64,000 bases of DNA. It comes from Bombyx mori. Taxonomy: Eukaryota > Arthropoda > Insecta > Lepidoptera > Bombycidae. The stretch spans positions 10,257,501 to 10,321,500 of the forward strand of contig NC_085120.1 of the NCBI RefSeq assembly GCF_030269925.1, read 5' to 3'. Below, one piece after another: positions 20,752-33,117 of the stretch. The translations under genes were made by a program, and so were the position numbers. Below the pieces are notes generated by a model. It was not told the DNA's origin. It searched no databases and was given only the letters and a program-made list of their open reading frames with translations. Position 1 is the stretch's first letter, and each line of letters starts with the position of its first letter.

Positions 20752-21066
20752 TATTAGGAATCAGAAGAAAAACCATTTAAAAAAATAACAATTAGCACAC
20801 GTTTACAGAGATTTAAAACAATGACTCACGCACACCACGTCCACGACTACCTTCTCTCACGAACGCCGCCGATCGAATGAATGTTTCGAACAAAGGCGTT
20901 GCTATTTATAGGCACTGTACCCTCAACATTATTATAAAATTCGTGTTTCCTAAATTAACACTTAAAGTCTTTGAACGATGGTCTCTCGACGAATGTCAAC
21001 CGACAAATGCGCCGGTGACGGAGCTGCGTGCCGGTTTTATACCCTTTTTGTAGGGTATTCCTTACA
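20752..21066 (-). repeat. 5' LTR of the 17285-21066 element
   Basis: Identical by eye to 17285-17599. In sense the TATA box is at about 20903-20910 and the likely start near 20872-20881, so the transcript would begin here and run leftward. Confidence 0.9.
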
Positions 21067-23991
21067 GTACATATTTATAATACAGTAATGCAAGATGAAC
21101 TGATATAATAATTTCATGAATAATTGTTTAATTCTTTGTTACGTGCATTGCATAAGCTATGGCGTCGGCGTCATAACAGACACAGTCCAGATTAAGTTGC
21201 AGCAAAGCAGCTCTTGGAGTAATTCAGTGGAAATATTTACAATGTTTCATAGCGCCAATACACAAGATCATAGTAAAAGTAATGATAGTAAAATGGAAAA
21301 AAGGTCAATGCCAGTAAAATAAATCCAAGAAAAATCAAAACACATCCATTTTGAACGTAAGCACAGGCAGCGAAGCAGCAAGCGAAGTGTCAGTCAGTCA
21401 GATTAAATTCAGTGTTGTCAGTATAACATTAAATCGATATATCGAGAATTTTTTTAAATAACCGATAATTGATTTATTTTTCTTAAACTTTTTTTTACGA
21501 GTACACATTATTTTTATTTTTTGTTTTAGTTGCATTTAAATAACAATACCAGTAAAGTCCAGTGGGTATGTCTTTGATGTTATTTTAATGATTAATGATA
21601 ATATTTAAAATGTTTTATTTATATACCTAAAATGCTTATTTAATAATTAAAATGTCTTGATGCTCGCAATATGTTTTCCCGCAAAAATCAAAAACCTTGT
21701 TTTCTTCAACAGAGTTCCTTTTTTTAGACTAATTATTGTAAACTACAGTGGCTCCCATTTGGAAGAAAGTAAATGCACATTTATTTATGCCAAAATTAAT
21801 GCACTAAGTATTTTTTCTCTAATCTATTGTCCACTTTGGGCCTGAAATGGACATTCCCCTTTGTGTTATGTTTATGTGCATCATTGCGATCTCAAATAAA
21901 CTGAAGCTGCTACTATACCATGCTCTGTGGTGCAACAGTCTGGCGGCATACGGAAGCTTCAAGCTATGAAATCTCGCGGTCGTCATGGCAACCGCCGTGT
22001 TTACACCCCCATATCGATCCGACCGGCGTCTGTTTACATTCCCACTGCAAGAGGGGTAGTTCGATTACCCCTGGCCTTTACAAGGGGATGTCATAGGGTA
22101 CTTTGCGTCCCCTATTCTCAAGGGTAGGTATTGATTATAAAGTTCTCGCGAAATATTTTCGGATGAAATTTGGGTTTCATTTAAGAATAAATAAAACGTC
22201 CAAATAAAAAGTTCTAGGTAAATATATAGTTTTAGTTTTAAGAACTAATTAAGAATAATAGCACTTGGAGTAGTAGTATGTTCAACCTACGTTCTCTAAG
22301 TACTTACAGCACAATCATACTTATTTTATACACAGTAAGTAATATGTTAGTAAATAAACTAGGAGCTTTTACTTGGGTAAGTGCCGCAATACATCCTAAT
22401 TCTGCCACATGATCGGTGTATATGATAGTCGCTAGTACAACTACAGTGTACTGAAATGGCGCAGTAATAAAAAATAAATCGGTTGTCTGTAAAGTCGGTT
22501 TACTGGCGATAGTTGAACGTGACAACGTCATAAGAAAATACTGATGGAATGATTTCATTTTTCAAAAGAAAATTTTAATTTTATTTGCTTGATATATATT
22601 TGACACCACATTCACTTTTCACTGAACTTCATACTTGACGAAAACATGTAAATGTATTATTGTATAGCAGCTGTCCACGCGGATGCATCGCTCACTCAAG
22701 TAGGAGTGAGACACATGTCGAATGCTGCCGAACGCGGAAGACGATTGTGCCTCTTTGTCGCTCGTTGCGCGCTCTCGCTTGCACTTCAAGCTTCAAATGG
22801 AACGCCTCAGAGCGAGGTAACGCCGCACGAGTCATGTTTTTTCGTGCGTGCAGCCGGCTCCATCGAATTATAAGACGTTGTCACGTCAATAAAGAATAAA
22901 TAATGTATTTTAATTTTCTTAAATAATTTATCCCAAATCATAGCGTTGTCGTCTTCGCGTGCCGAAAGTCAGTTTTAATTTTACGTAATTTTGTTGTCGA
23001 TCATTTTCTTTTGTTTATTGTACGTTCGCTTCGGACTGTTATTTGATAGCACGCAATAGCTTGAGTTCTGATGTGCATATTTTGGCTCTATTCGATCTCA
23101 ATATTAAAATCTGCTTGCTTTGTTAAACCGATGGGCCACCGCATGCCGAGGCGAGGATGAAAATGTCCGAAAATCGAATAGTTAGGCTGGAGTTCATAAA
23201 GCCTTATAATTATGAACAAAATAATTTTAAGTATAAAGCATCAAGTATCAATCTATCAGCGTGTTCATTTACGTCTGTATATGAAGAGGCAAAGCCCATT
23301 ACTGTTCAAACAAACAATCAAGGCTCAGATTTGGTTTGCTTTCCATTGCCGTGCCGCAAGCTACTCGGACACAAAAGGAGGAGTCCTATTTTTTTTTAAA
23401 TCTACCTCGTTAAATTATCTAATTTCTAATTAATTTAGCGAAAACAATATGAACAAGTAACATTTTGACATGAAATTCAAATCGAATATATAATATTAAT
23501 GTTTTCTTTGCAATGTAGTAATTGCGTGTTCGTACCATGGCCATAGATTCGAAATCATTTTGTTTATGATCGAATGATTTATTGATTACAGGTGGCAGGT
23601 TCTGTTACGGTTTAATCTCGTAGTCATTATTGTTATATTGTTATTATATCCGACGTTTTGAATGTTTAACAGGGCTTCGTGCTTACGGACGATTAAGGTG
23701 TATAAACATTTGAATCTGGTGTTGACTACCCTCTAATTTGCTGTAAAAAAATCTTAACATTTCTTTCCATACAGAATGAACTAACAGTTGTATTCTGGCG
23801 GTACCACTCGCGAAGAAACATTGTAATTCCAATGGAATTGAAAGACTTATCTACCCTAAAAACCAGAACGCTTGGGTCGTTGTGTGATAGATATATTCTG
23901 GTAGTGCCCAGCCAGGTGGAATTCGCAATACACAACAATACGTAAAGTACACTGAAACAACAAAATAACCCTTTAAACTGGAAGGAATTGC
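21067..23991. other. non-coding; one GC-richer block
   Basis: I see no gene. The stretch 22660-22880 is GC-richer and carries two overlapping plus ORFs (73 and 79 aa) in different frames, with no family features. It could be promoter-like but I cannot support that. Smaller ORFs at 21116-21322, 21657-21845, 21927-22127, 23157-23433 and 23726-23938 look like chance. Confidence 0.4.
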
Positions 23992-24256
23992 GCGGCAGAA
24001 ATAGTCGGGGTGGTGGTACCTACCCGTGCGGACTCACAAGAGGTCCTACTGCCTATTTCTGCCGTGAAGCACTAATGCGTTTCGGCTTGAAGGGTGGGGC
24101 AGCCGTTGTAACTATACTTGAGACCGTACAACTTATATCTCAAGGTGGGTGACGCATTTACGTTGTAGATGTCTATGGCCTCCAGTGAGCACTTAACACC
24201 AGGTGGGCTGTGAGCTCTTCCACCCAATTAAGCAATAAAAAAAAAATAAAAAAAAT
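23992..24256 (+). repeat. BMC1-type copy with an inverted (snap-back) 5' end
   Basis: From 24048 onward it is a plus-strand BMC1 (TGCCTATTTCTGCCGTGAAG to an A-rich tail). The preceding 23992-24047 is the BMC1 5' segment in the opposite orientation (GGCAGAAATAG, GGTGGTGGTACCTACCCGTG, CTCACAAGAGGTCCTAC). The two join at CCTAC|TGCC. Confidence 0.8.
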
Positions 24257-24498
24257 TGCGCGTTCCTATAATAGGATCAATCCTGTTGGCCGCAACGTGT
24301 CCTTTCACGAGTAGCTCTCATCTCCACCTGATCTGGTCGGTTCAGATATTTAAACTAACATAACAAATGGAGCACGGTCGAGTCCTTCCGTCGGGTATCT
24401 CCTTGCACCACACGTAAGCGGACACCGTCTGTATCGATTGCAGGTGCCGGGGATGTCTGACTTAACATGTGTTGCCTTAAACTTATAAACATACTTAT

Positions 24499-24640
24499 AA
24501 GTCGTCATGGCCTAAAGGATAAGACGTCCGGTGCATTCGTACCTAGCCATGCACCGGTGTTCGAATCTCGCCGGCGGGTACCAAGTTTTTTAAATGAAAT
24601 ATGTACTTACTTAATAATAATTAATATATGTACTGTATAT
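24499..24640 (+). repeat. tRNA-derived SINE head only
   Basis: AAGTCGTCATGGCCTAAAGG (A-box region) and GGTGTTCGAATCTCG (B-box at 24559-24567), followed by a short diverged post-head sequence. The BMC1-like tail is missing; a Helitron begins at 24667. Confidence 0.75.
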
Positions 24641-24666
24641 CAAAAATCTTTTACTAACCTATATAA

Positions 24667-24957
24667 TCTATATATATAAAAATGAATTGCTGTTCGTTAG
24701 TCTCGCTAAAACTCGAGAACGGCTGAACCGATTTGGCTAATTTTGGTCTTGAATTCTTTGTGGAAGTCCAGAGAAGGTTTAAAAGGTAGATAAATATGAA
24801 AACGCTCGGAATTAAATAATAATAACAAACTTTGTTTTCCCTTTGATGTGTCCTCCGTCGGACGGATTCCTTTTGTTTGTTGTAAGTTTATTTTATACAA
24901 AAGCTTAGGTCTTTTATTTATCGATTGAGGAACAACGAAGTCTGCCGGGTTAGCTAG
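24667..24957 (+). mobile_element. non-autonomous Helitron, complete
   Basis: Starts TCTATATATATAAAAATGAA and ends GGGTTAGCTAG, flanked by A on the left and T on the right as expected for insertion between A and T. No Rep/helicase coding is present. Further copies lie at 35296, 50176 and 59436. Confidence 0.85.
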
Positions 24958-25233
24958 TAAAATATAAAATTTAAAATCACGATCGCCTAAAACGTACGTA
25001 CGTACAATGGAGAGCTTGCTTTAGAATACGTTTTAAAGGAAATCGAAAAATTGGTTTCCGAAACCCCGGAAAGAGATTGCATTCCCCGCAGCGAACAAAG
25101 GAGCAGTCTATTCAATACTGAAGTATATTCTACTTAAGTCTCTCAATAAAGCAAAATGTTCGCATCGAATCAGTTCCATTTAGGAGATATAGTCAAAGAA
25201 CCAAACTCTAAATTTAGTGTCAATTTAAAATAA

Positions 25234-25652
25234 CTAGAGGTCCCGTACTAGTCGAAATTCAACTATAATTAATTGGAATTGTAAGTTTGTACACTATTAT
25301 GATTGTATTTTATACTTCTATAATCACAAATTTCGCCAAGACTACACTATAAAAAATATTAACAAAGACAAACAATATTTAATCTATTCTCAATTTGACA
25401 ACAGACGTCAAGAACAAAAGTTTGACAATAAATAGTATGCATGCGTATGTGCGTCAAATACATGGTATGTAGTGTGTGTAATGTTTTCTCTATTTATTTA
25501 ATATATCTTTTATGCATTATTTAAACAATATATTAGCATTATGCACTTCTTCTCTATATTATCTATAAGTGTGGAAAATTTCATACTGCTCCGTCCACGC
25601 AATTTTCGTAAAAAGGGATACAAAGTTTTTGCTTCACGTATTAATATATAGA
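25234..25652 (-). mobile_element. non-autonomous Helitron, second family
   Basis: On the minus strand it starts TCTATATATTAATACGTGAA and ends CGGGACCTCTAG, with A/T flanks in the right places. A second copy, missing the 3' end, is at 62949-63351. A BMC1 copy begins 2 bp beyond its 5' end. Confidence 0.75.
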
Positions 25653-25653
25653 T

Positions 25654-25899
25654 ACTGGTGGTAGGACGTCCTGTGAGTCCGCACGGGTAGGCACCACCAC
25701 CCTGCCTATTTCTGTCGTGAAGCAGTAATGCGTTTCGGTTTGAAGGGTTGGGCAGCCGTTGTAACTATACTTGAGACCTTAGAACTTATATCTTAAGGTG
25801 GGTGGCGCGTTTACGTTGTAGATGTCTATGGGTTCCACAGTAACCAAATACCAGGTGGGCTGTGAGCTCGTCCACCCATCTAAGAAAAAGAAAAAAAAA
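25654..25899 (+). repeat. BMC1-type short retroposon
   Basis: From ACTGGTGGTAGGACGTCCTG to CATCTAAGAAAAAGAAAAAA. Confidence 0.85.
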
Positions 25900-27645
25900 T
25901 ATTCTGTCAGATTAAGGTTTTGATTGTCACTAAATTTACGTTGATAGTACTTTTAGTCCTCCCGATCAAAGCTTGCCCGACCAACGCCTTTGCGAGTAAT
26001 GTAAAATGTCAACAAATTCATTGAAAAGAAACTGCATTATTTATTAACCCGCCCTGCCCGGGAAAACCCGCTGATCGCGTTTAGTTAAAGCCTTAATTAT
26101 TAAATACCAGTTCTAACCCACTGCCTCGCTCGCGTTAATGTTGATAAAAACTCAATTTCGCATTTATAATAATATCAATTAATTAAATCGTAAATCAGAA
26201 CCTTAAAAAATGTAATAAAAACTAAAATATATTATTCAAAGGAGTCCCTTTAGGCATTGTTCCGAAGATACTAGCAGCGTTCCCCCCTTTGAATAGTTAG
26301 ACTAATTCTTTGTCCTAGGTAGGTCTCCTGTGATGTCGACTAACCCTTTTTCCTTAAAAAAGAAATAAAGAAACATAAAGTTTAAATCCAGAAGAGTTTC
26401 ATATCAAAAGATGGTTGATTTTGCCCTGAAGCTATGGCACTTACTCTCCTATCCATCTGCGGTACGATAGGGTGGGTACGTTGCAGCCTCGCAAAGATCG
26501 GTACCACGTCGTGAAAGCCACATTGGAGCATAAGATAAGAGGCTCAATTATGTTGTTACTACGGCCGCACTATTCAACAAACACATTAATTCCTTTGAAA
26601 AAAAACACAACGTGTGATAGAACGCATAGCGCTCATAACCTGTCATATTTTTAAACTGTACAGCAGCTTTAAAACTGCTGAAATAAATAAATTAATGAAT
26701 TTACATGTTCATATCAGCTCTAGCTCCAACACTAAAAATCGGCGGACTGTTTGATTCAAACTAATGTAGTGAATATGTACACAAAAGATGTTAATCAGTT
26801 TTATGTTGGAAAAAGAAAACTTTTCGCATCGATTTTTTCATTTATCAAGAGTGTCACAGCCCTAAAAGATGTATATATATATATATATAAAAAAAGGTAT
26901 AAAGGATGTGTACTGCGTCGTCGAAGGTTTGAAATTCGAAACCAACTGGGTCAACGCTTCGCCTCTGAATCACACACTTGTGGGTAGTTGAAAAATAAAT
27001 AAAAAAATATTGTCCATGTGACGAGTCATGTGGGGTCGTTCACCGGTCCGTTGACCTCTGGTAGTATATGGGAGCAGGGTCGGAGCGAGGAGGTCACGGG
27101 CAAAGGTTAAGTTGATCTGTTCAAACAAGCATTTGCGAAGACGCTAGACTGAAAATAATTTAAGTTTGTTTGTTAGTTATCATCGTTCGTATCGGCGGCA
27201 AATTTTATTGAACCTGAATCGCGTAGCTGTTTATTCAATGATTTATTTGAAAACGTTTCAACTGTAGAATTAAAGTTCAGCAATTTTACACTTTGATTTT
27301 ACTCAAAGTATTTAATTTGAGTTTCGTTACGTTTAAAATCCTAGAGATTTATTTTGATGAGTTTACAAAAAATTTGCTCTTTTTTCGGAATCGACTCAAA
27401 GAAATAAATCTCAAAAGGTGCAGTTTTTTTTATTTTTTAATTAACTCTAGAACTGTTATGAGTATGTCGTTGTAATATTTATTTAATAAAAAAAACAATC
27501 AGGATTCACATAGTAGCAAAAACGCACGTTTCCTCACATGCGCTAGAAGTGAAACCTTCAGAATTATTCTCATTCTGGCCCGGGCTAAATCGTATAGATG
27601 ATGATGAATTTCCATTAAAATTTCAAATCACCTAAATAGGTTTTT
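25900..27645. other. non-coding; (AT)n microsatellite
   Basis: A short (TA)n run occurs at about 26872-26888. The ORFs at 26472-26654, 26751-26987 and 27293-27475 have no family features. Confidence 0.4.
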
Positions 27646-27698
27646 CTTGTTTATTATAGCCTTGACAGCTGTTCTCCATAATTCCTATAATAAACAAG
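27646..27698. repeat. 14-bp perfect inverted repeat
   Basis: CTTGTTTATTATAG (27646-27659) and CTATAATAAACAAG (27685-27698) with a 25-nt spacer. Confidence 0.8.
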
Positions 27699-27721
27699 GA
27701 TTCGACATGACCACGACATCT

Positions 27722-27855
27722 CTTTTTTTTCCCCCTATCTATACTGATAGCCTTGAGAGGCTATTTCAGCTTCTCCTTGACATATAGATGACCTCACGGG
27801 GCTCAAACCGGGAGTAACCGCGAGAAACTCATGGGCTGTGTCTATGGGCGACTTC
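27722..27855 (-). repeat. Bm1-type SINE with internal deletion
   Basis: T-run, ATAGCCTTGAGAGGCTATTT and CTCACGGGGCTCAAACCGGG, then a jump to GCGAGAAACTCATGGGCTGT. The central part (tRNA-distal block) is deleted. Confidence 0.8.
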
Positions 27856-28695
27856 TCTGCCAAGAGTAACCGACTATGATGAAATAATTTTTCACCACAA
27901 AAAAAAAGGAAACCAGTAATTAAATAATTACAAACGATTCCATAATCATCACCAAGATCGCGTTTTCAGGAGCGAATACAGCAAATCGCCCCCAGTACCC
28001 GTCGCCTGAATGCAGTCCTGCATCATACCTTCGGTTACCTATTTATAGATAATTGCTAAAACATCCGGCCTACCTCAACGCGTTGCATGTTCACATGAAC
28101 TGTATATTATACGCTGGCTTTGTTTATTGTTTTTTGACTCCTCAAAAGCTTTGTCATCAAATAGAAAAAACTATACTGACCAAAAATCTATTGAAACTGA
28201 ATCATCACCCGTGGATACCTAATTGAACATTTTAACAACTGTAATGCAAACGATCGAAGGTTTCTCTCAAAGTTAATGATGGCGTCGACCTTCTGATGTC
28301 CATGGACTCCGGTGAGTCATTAATAAATGGCGGATTGTGATCTCGCATCAATAATACCTGAAAAGGCAGCCATCATATCGTTCATCTAAGAAGAGTGGTG
28401 TAAGCTCGGGCGCAACGTGGGTGGACGAGTTCAAGATAAACTTGGTGTTAAGAGTCCGCAGACCTGATATCAGCCGACGGCCGATGATTTATTCATTTGA
28501 AACATTCTTTTACCGACCCACGTAAAAATTTCATGCCTAAATTTACCAGCATGACCGTAATACCATATGGCGATACGTAAATTAGACTCGAAGGAAACAG
28601 CTGGTGGTCAAGAGTCACTGGTTTTACATCTGTGACGCACTGAATAGGGGTAGGTTAATAAAACATTTTTATCTGCTTAGCAAATTTGTTGTTTG
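27856..28695. other. non-coding, no gene seen
   Basis: A heavily degraded BMC1-like piece may lie at about 28275-28345 (GATGTCCATGGACTCCGGTG). Otherwise unique. Confidence 0.35.
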
Positions 28696-28795
28696 TTGAG
28701 TTTTTAATAAATAAATATATTTACTAACAATCACACCACGTTAACTGGTCCCGTGATAAGTTCGTAAAGAACTTGTGTTACAGGAGATTGTTGTA
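28696..28795 (-). repeat. 3' tail of the SINE family seen at 47280
   Basis: AATAAATATATTTACTAACA, ATCACACCACGTTAACTGGT and GATAAGTTCGTAAAGAACTT match the tail of the 47280-47537 SINE. The tRNA-like head is absent. Confidence 0.75.
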
Positions 28796-28863
28796 CTAAG
28801 ATTATTCTAATATAGAACTTGGCTTTGTTCTGTCGTAAAAGGCGATTATGAGATCCATATTAT

Positions 28864-29056
28864 TTTTTCCTACCTAAGCTAGATAGCCTTGAGAGGCTAT
28901 GCCAGCGGAACCTAACAAGTAGGTGAGCTCACGGGGCTCAAACCTAACGACGTTGCTAACACTGGCCCTAGCAAGAGCAGTGCTTCGCAGAATCTACCAC
29001 CGGATCGGAAACGCGACCCACTAAGAAGATCCGGCGAGAAACTCAGTGGGCTTAAG
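28864..29056 (-). repeat. Bm1-type SINE, short form
   Basis: Minus-strand copy with all short-form blocks, ending at AACTCAGTGGGCTTAA; the 5' border is the recurrent CCCACTGAG. Confidence 0.85.
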
Positions 29057-30418
29057 TTTGTATAAGTACCGTCAAAGCAAAAAAAAAATTGCGGTACGTC
29101 TAATTATGGGTGGCAACATTTTGATAAAAAAGTGTAGTCAACTATACCGCTTACCCAATTATAGAAGGTTCCCGAAAAGTCTTGTCATTTAAAACGCGTT
29201 AATTTCATCAAAGCTATGATTGTAAAAGTCGTACAAAAATACATTTTATACCAACAACTTGGTATTTCATCGTTGGCTGTTGATTTCCTAGTCGTTGTCG
29301 CGTTTAGCATATCAATTGATCTAGGCAGACTGTTTCGAACAGCCTAGCAACTACACAGAACGCTCTTAATCCTGATTGCGTAACGACGAAAATCGCTTGG
29401 CTGTCTCTTATCACAATCGCTTCGGAGAACGGTGACTCACCTCGAGTTTTTGCTTCGTAAGGAACGAATTCTACCTGGATTTCTTGTAATTGTCAGTTGG
29501 CACTCGATTCCTTTGTTGTTCAGTAAATTTTATCTCATTATAAAGAACGCAATAATAGTTTAACGCTCTCATATAAATAAATACACACATATTTGGTTAC
29601 ATTATAATATTTAAAATGCAAAAAAATCAAATAAAATACAATTTCTGTTTTGTCATTAAATAATCAATGTATTTGGGCGTTTTAAATGTCGAAGGCATGA
29701 AAATCGGTAATAATAATAAGATCTATTTGAACTTGGTACGAGTCACAGTACGCGTATCGATCGAAAAATCAATTAAAGGCCCCCCTCGGAAACAATATAA
29801 ATGGCTGTTGGGCACCCCTGCAGAAAACACTCACACTTATACAAATAAATGTAACGCACACGCACGCGATGTGCGTGTAGGAACGACAGCTGCAACACAA
29901 CTTGAATCCCAGGCGAGCGGTTCTCAAATTTAGTTTGAATTAAAGAAATAAATAAAATAAAATACATCTTAATACAACAATTCTAGTAAATAATATTGAT
30001 GCAGGAAGTCGAGAAACTATAAGTTTTCGAATTCTTGACCTAGGTTAATAGATCGCAGTAAATTGTCTTTAACAAATATTTCTATCTAAACGGCCCGTTA
30101 AAATTATGTAATTTTTATAAATATGTATGCATACCTATTCAAAAGTAATTTAAAACAGTATATATATATTTACTAACAATATTTATTTTATATTTACAGT
30201 GTGTGCTTTTTGTTTTTTTCCTCAACTTGGTGTTGTAAGTATTACACAACTCCGTCGCTAACCTCTTGACCAAACAATTCCACACGTTGTAGCGTGGTTC
30301 ATTTCATAATTATTTTCCTGCATATCATTTAAATATATCGTGGTCTAATGAGTGAAACGATGGAATTCAAGCGAGTGGTGACTATGTCGCGACTTTAATG
30401 ATAGGGCAGTTACAGTTT
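29057..30418. other. non-coding, no gene seen
   Basis: The 88-aa plus ORF (29667-29933) and 64-aa minus ORF (29773-29967) overlap each other and have no family features. Confidence 0.4.
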
Positions 30419-30663
30419 ACTGGTGGTAGGACCGCTTGTGAGTACGCATGGGTAGGTACCACCACCCTACCTATTTCTTCCATGAAGCAGTAATGCGTTT
30501 CGGTTTGAAGGGTGGGGCGGGCAGCCGTTGTAATCATACTGAAACCTTAGAACTTATATCTCAAGGTGGGTGGCGAATTTACATCGCAGATGTCTATGGG
30601 CTCCAGTAACCACTTAACACCAGGTCGGATATGAGCTCGTCCATCTATTAATAAAAAAAAAAA
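30419..30663 (+). repeat. BMC1-type short retroposon
   Basis: From ACTGGTGGTAGGACCGCTTG to an A-run, with a 4-bp GGGC duplication in the middle (GGGGCGGGCAGCC). Confidence 0.85.
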
Positions 30664-33117
30664 TAGATTTTTCGAACTGAATACGACTTTAACGCGTGCT
30701 GATGAATGACATCGACGATGGAAGAATAAAATTGCATTATTATAAGGATAACAAGTTATTGATTGAATATTTTATTAACAAGAATAACTTGTAACGATTT
30801 ATCATGATCAAATTACACTTGTGATGATAATACGCATGATATAAAATTTTATTTGGTTTAAAAAAAAACCTTTAGTTTCATAAATTTTATTAACACTTTT
30901 AGTGTTTCAAATGCTTTGTCGTAAAAAAAAGTAGCAAGTTGTTGTAGCAAAGCTTTTAGTGAAAATCAAAAACTTATCGAAGATACACCAACAACATTTC
31001 TAATGTCAACATCCTACTTATGTGTTTTATTATGTTTTTTCCAAGTCATTTCTTTTCATCTTCTCACCAAACAACCTTTAAAATAAATATTAATTCTACT
31101 ATTTGATCTTAAACGAATAGTACCTAAATCCGAACATTTGATTGATGAACGTGAGAAAATGTAAAAAGTATATAAACGGATAAAGCATTGCGTAAGCTAT
31201 ATCTAATGATATAGATTTATTTATTTTTATTCGCCTGTCCGTAATATTGAGTACAATGAACGCTGGCCGTTCGCCTTGAAAACCGGTCAGAACATTAAAA
31301 TGTAAGTAAATTCGCCAAACACAAAACCGTATGTATATAAAAATAAATGCATGTAAAAATTGGTAGATAAATAAATTTTATTAATACATAATACAATGAA
31401 ACAAACTATGAGTCAATGAAAATTCATTTAACTTACATCAGGTTGTTTATATGTTATTAATGATTGCTCATTACCATAAGTACCATGATCTAATAGTCTT
31501 CAGATATTGGAAATATCAGAAGCATAGCTAAAATTGTTGACTAAAAAGTTGCATCAAAATATCTTAAATAAAAATATATAAAAAAAAAACGAATAAATGA
31601 ACGAAAAAAGCGATATAATATGTTTTTTTTTTTGTAGCATCTTCTAAATAAACACGAACAGTTGGTTAAGTAACCAATTTAATTTCATGAAGTGATTTAA
31701 TTATTACGTAATTTTAAATGTTAAAATTGATAAAATACACGCGTATCCAAGTTCTTTCAAGACTAATTATAATGCCATTATTACATCAATGCATTAGTTT
31801 CACAATATAATATTGGTAAACACAAAATCCGTCTTAAACATGAATTCAAACAACATAAATGATCTAAGTAAAAATATACTAGTAACGTGCTAAGAATAAA
31901 CAAAGTTAAAGTCGTCAAATTTAACAAAAACTCTGTAAAGTTTACACTTCGATTTACTTCGATTTGTACTGATGTATCTAAGGAAAACCAGAGTTAGTAA
32001 ACTTAAATGACCCCATATCTGAATAATAAAGAGTACTGGAAAGTGCATTAAACCTGCGCGTTCAAGTTTGAGAAGCGACTAGCTCGAACCGATAATATTT
32101 AGGGTTCTTTTTGTTGTAATGATCTCGTCCGTAAAGTATGGGTGCCTGTACCGGCGGCTCAACTTTTTTTATTTTCGAAAACATGACCCTCGCATTCAGT
32201 TATGATTCGTCCGTCGACGCGAGCGGTCGTGTTCCCGCGCGCTTTTGAATTCTAGTCATTGTTCCCAAAATTACTTAGTTTGTTTTATTAACTATACGTA
32301 CGAATTTAGAATAAGTGAGTTCCTTTTTTGAAATTACTGTTCTTGTGTGTGTTCCGTAATTTAGGTCTTTTATAAGTAAACGAAGAAAACATATTTAATT
32401 TTTTTAATGCACGGATTCGGTTTGCTTTGGTAAGTGAAACTTGTGGATTAAGATTATGTATTACTTAAAACTACTCTTATGTAACTATTCAGAGTAATTT
32501 AGTAACGTATTTGTGACACCGTTTCATAACGTTAATAAGACCGGGGCTTTATTCGAAAACAAAATGTAACCGTTTCAACAGATGCTCTAAACTAAGAACC
32601 GCGAACGGAATGAGTCGGTCATTACTAAAAAAACACACACACACTATTACAAAATTATTATTGATTATTAAAAACTAATTTCGCTCAGAACGAAAAGGTC
32701 ACAAGTTTGACAGTTGACAAAGGCGGTCCGTACTTTTAAAAGTGGTTGGTCCGTCAATGTCGCGTGTCGGTTACCATGTTTTTTTTTGGCATTGTATCTT
32801 GTTCAAGGCTTCGTTACGTCACGTAACAATTTAGGCCTGTTCCTACGTCACAACGGCCGTAATCGAGAATCGGAACAGCCTTTGATAGTTTAAAAACGTG
32901 ATCAATCCGTTCCGGCCGAAGTTTGTCTCGGCTTACCGTGAGAAGCGCCTCGGACTTTGAAAACTAATTGGTACATATCCTTTGTTTTTGCTCAGCTTTT
33001 TGTTATTAGACGTAAGGTTGTTTTCGGTAAAAAATAATATTGCTCAGATGAGTGAACGAGCTCACGGCCTACCGTGTTAGTTACGCCGTTAAGTGGTTAG
33101 CCCGTGAGCATCACAAT
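30664..33117. other. non-coding, no gene seen
   Basis: A 2.4-kb repeat-poor AT-rich stretch. 32150-32260 is GC-richer with TCGACGCGAGCGG, and GTAAGTGA follows at 32430. A non-coding first exon is conceivable but unsupported. Confidence 0.4.

Larger units (their letters stand above)
17285..21066 (-). mobile_element. non-autonomous Ty3/gypsy-like LTR element with structured internal arrays
   Basis: Two 315-bp direct repeats (17285-17599 and 20752-21066) sit at a constant offset of 3467 with no difference that I can see. They are flanked by the 4-bp direct repeat GTAC (17281-17284 and 21067-21070). Sense is the minus strand: TATA boxes in the LTR, a purine-rich AGTCAGGAGAGGCCG next to the 3' LTR, and the coding remnants all point that way. 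In sense order it holds the 5' LTR, a leader, a possible gag start, an integrase C-terminal remnant with stops, three 203-bp units, about a dozen 59-bp units, the polypurine tract and the 3' LTR. Protease, RT, RNase H and the integrase core are absent, so it must have moved with proteins from another element. I could not assign a tRNA primer site with confidence. Identical LTRs mean a recent insertion. Confidence 0.85.

Noticed and set aside
22652..22899. Two overlapping plus ORFs in a GC-richer block
   Set aside because: Different frames over the same DNA, no recognised motif and no splice context.
26872..26888. CRISPR-like or satellite repeat
   Set aside because: Simple TA microsatellite; no CRISPR arrays exist in this window, and the genome is eukaryotic.
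32150..32450. Possible promoter and first exon with a GTAAGT donor
   Set aside because: GC-richer, but no TATA/initiator pair at the right spacing and no downstream coding exon to attach it to.
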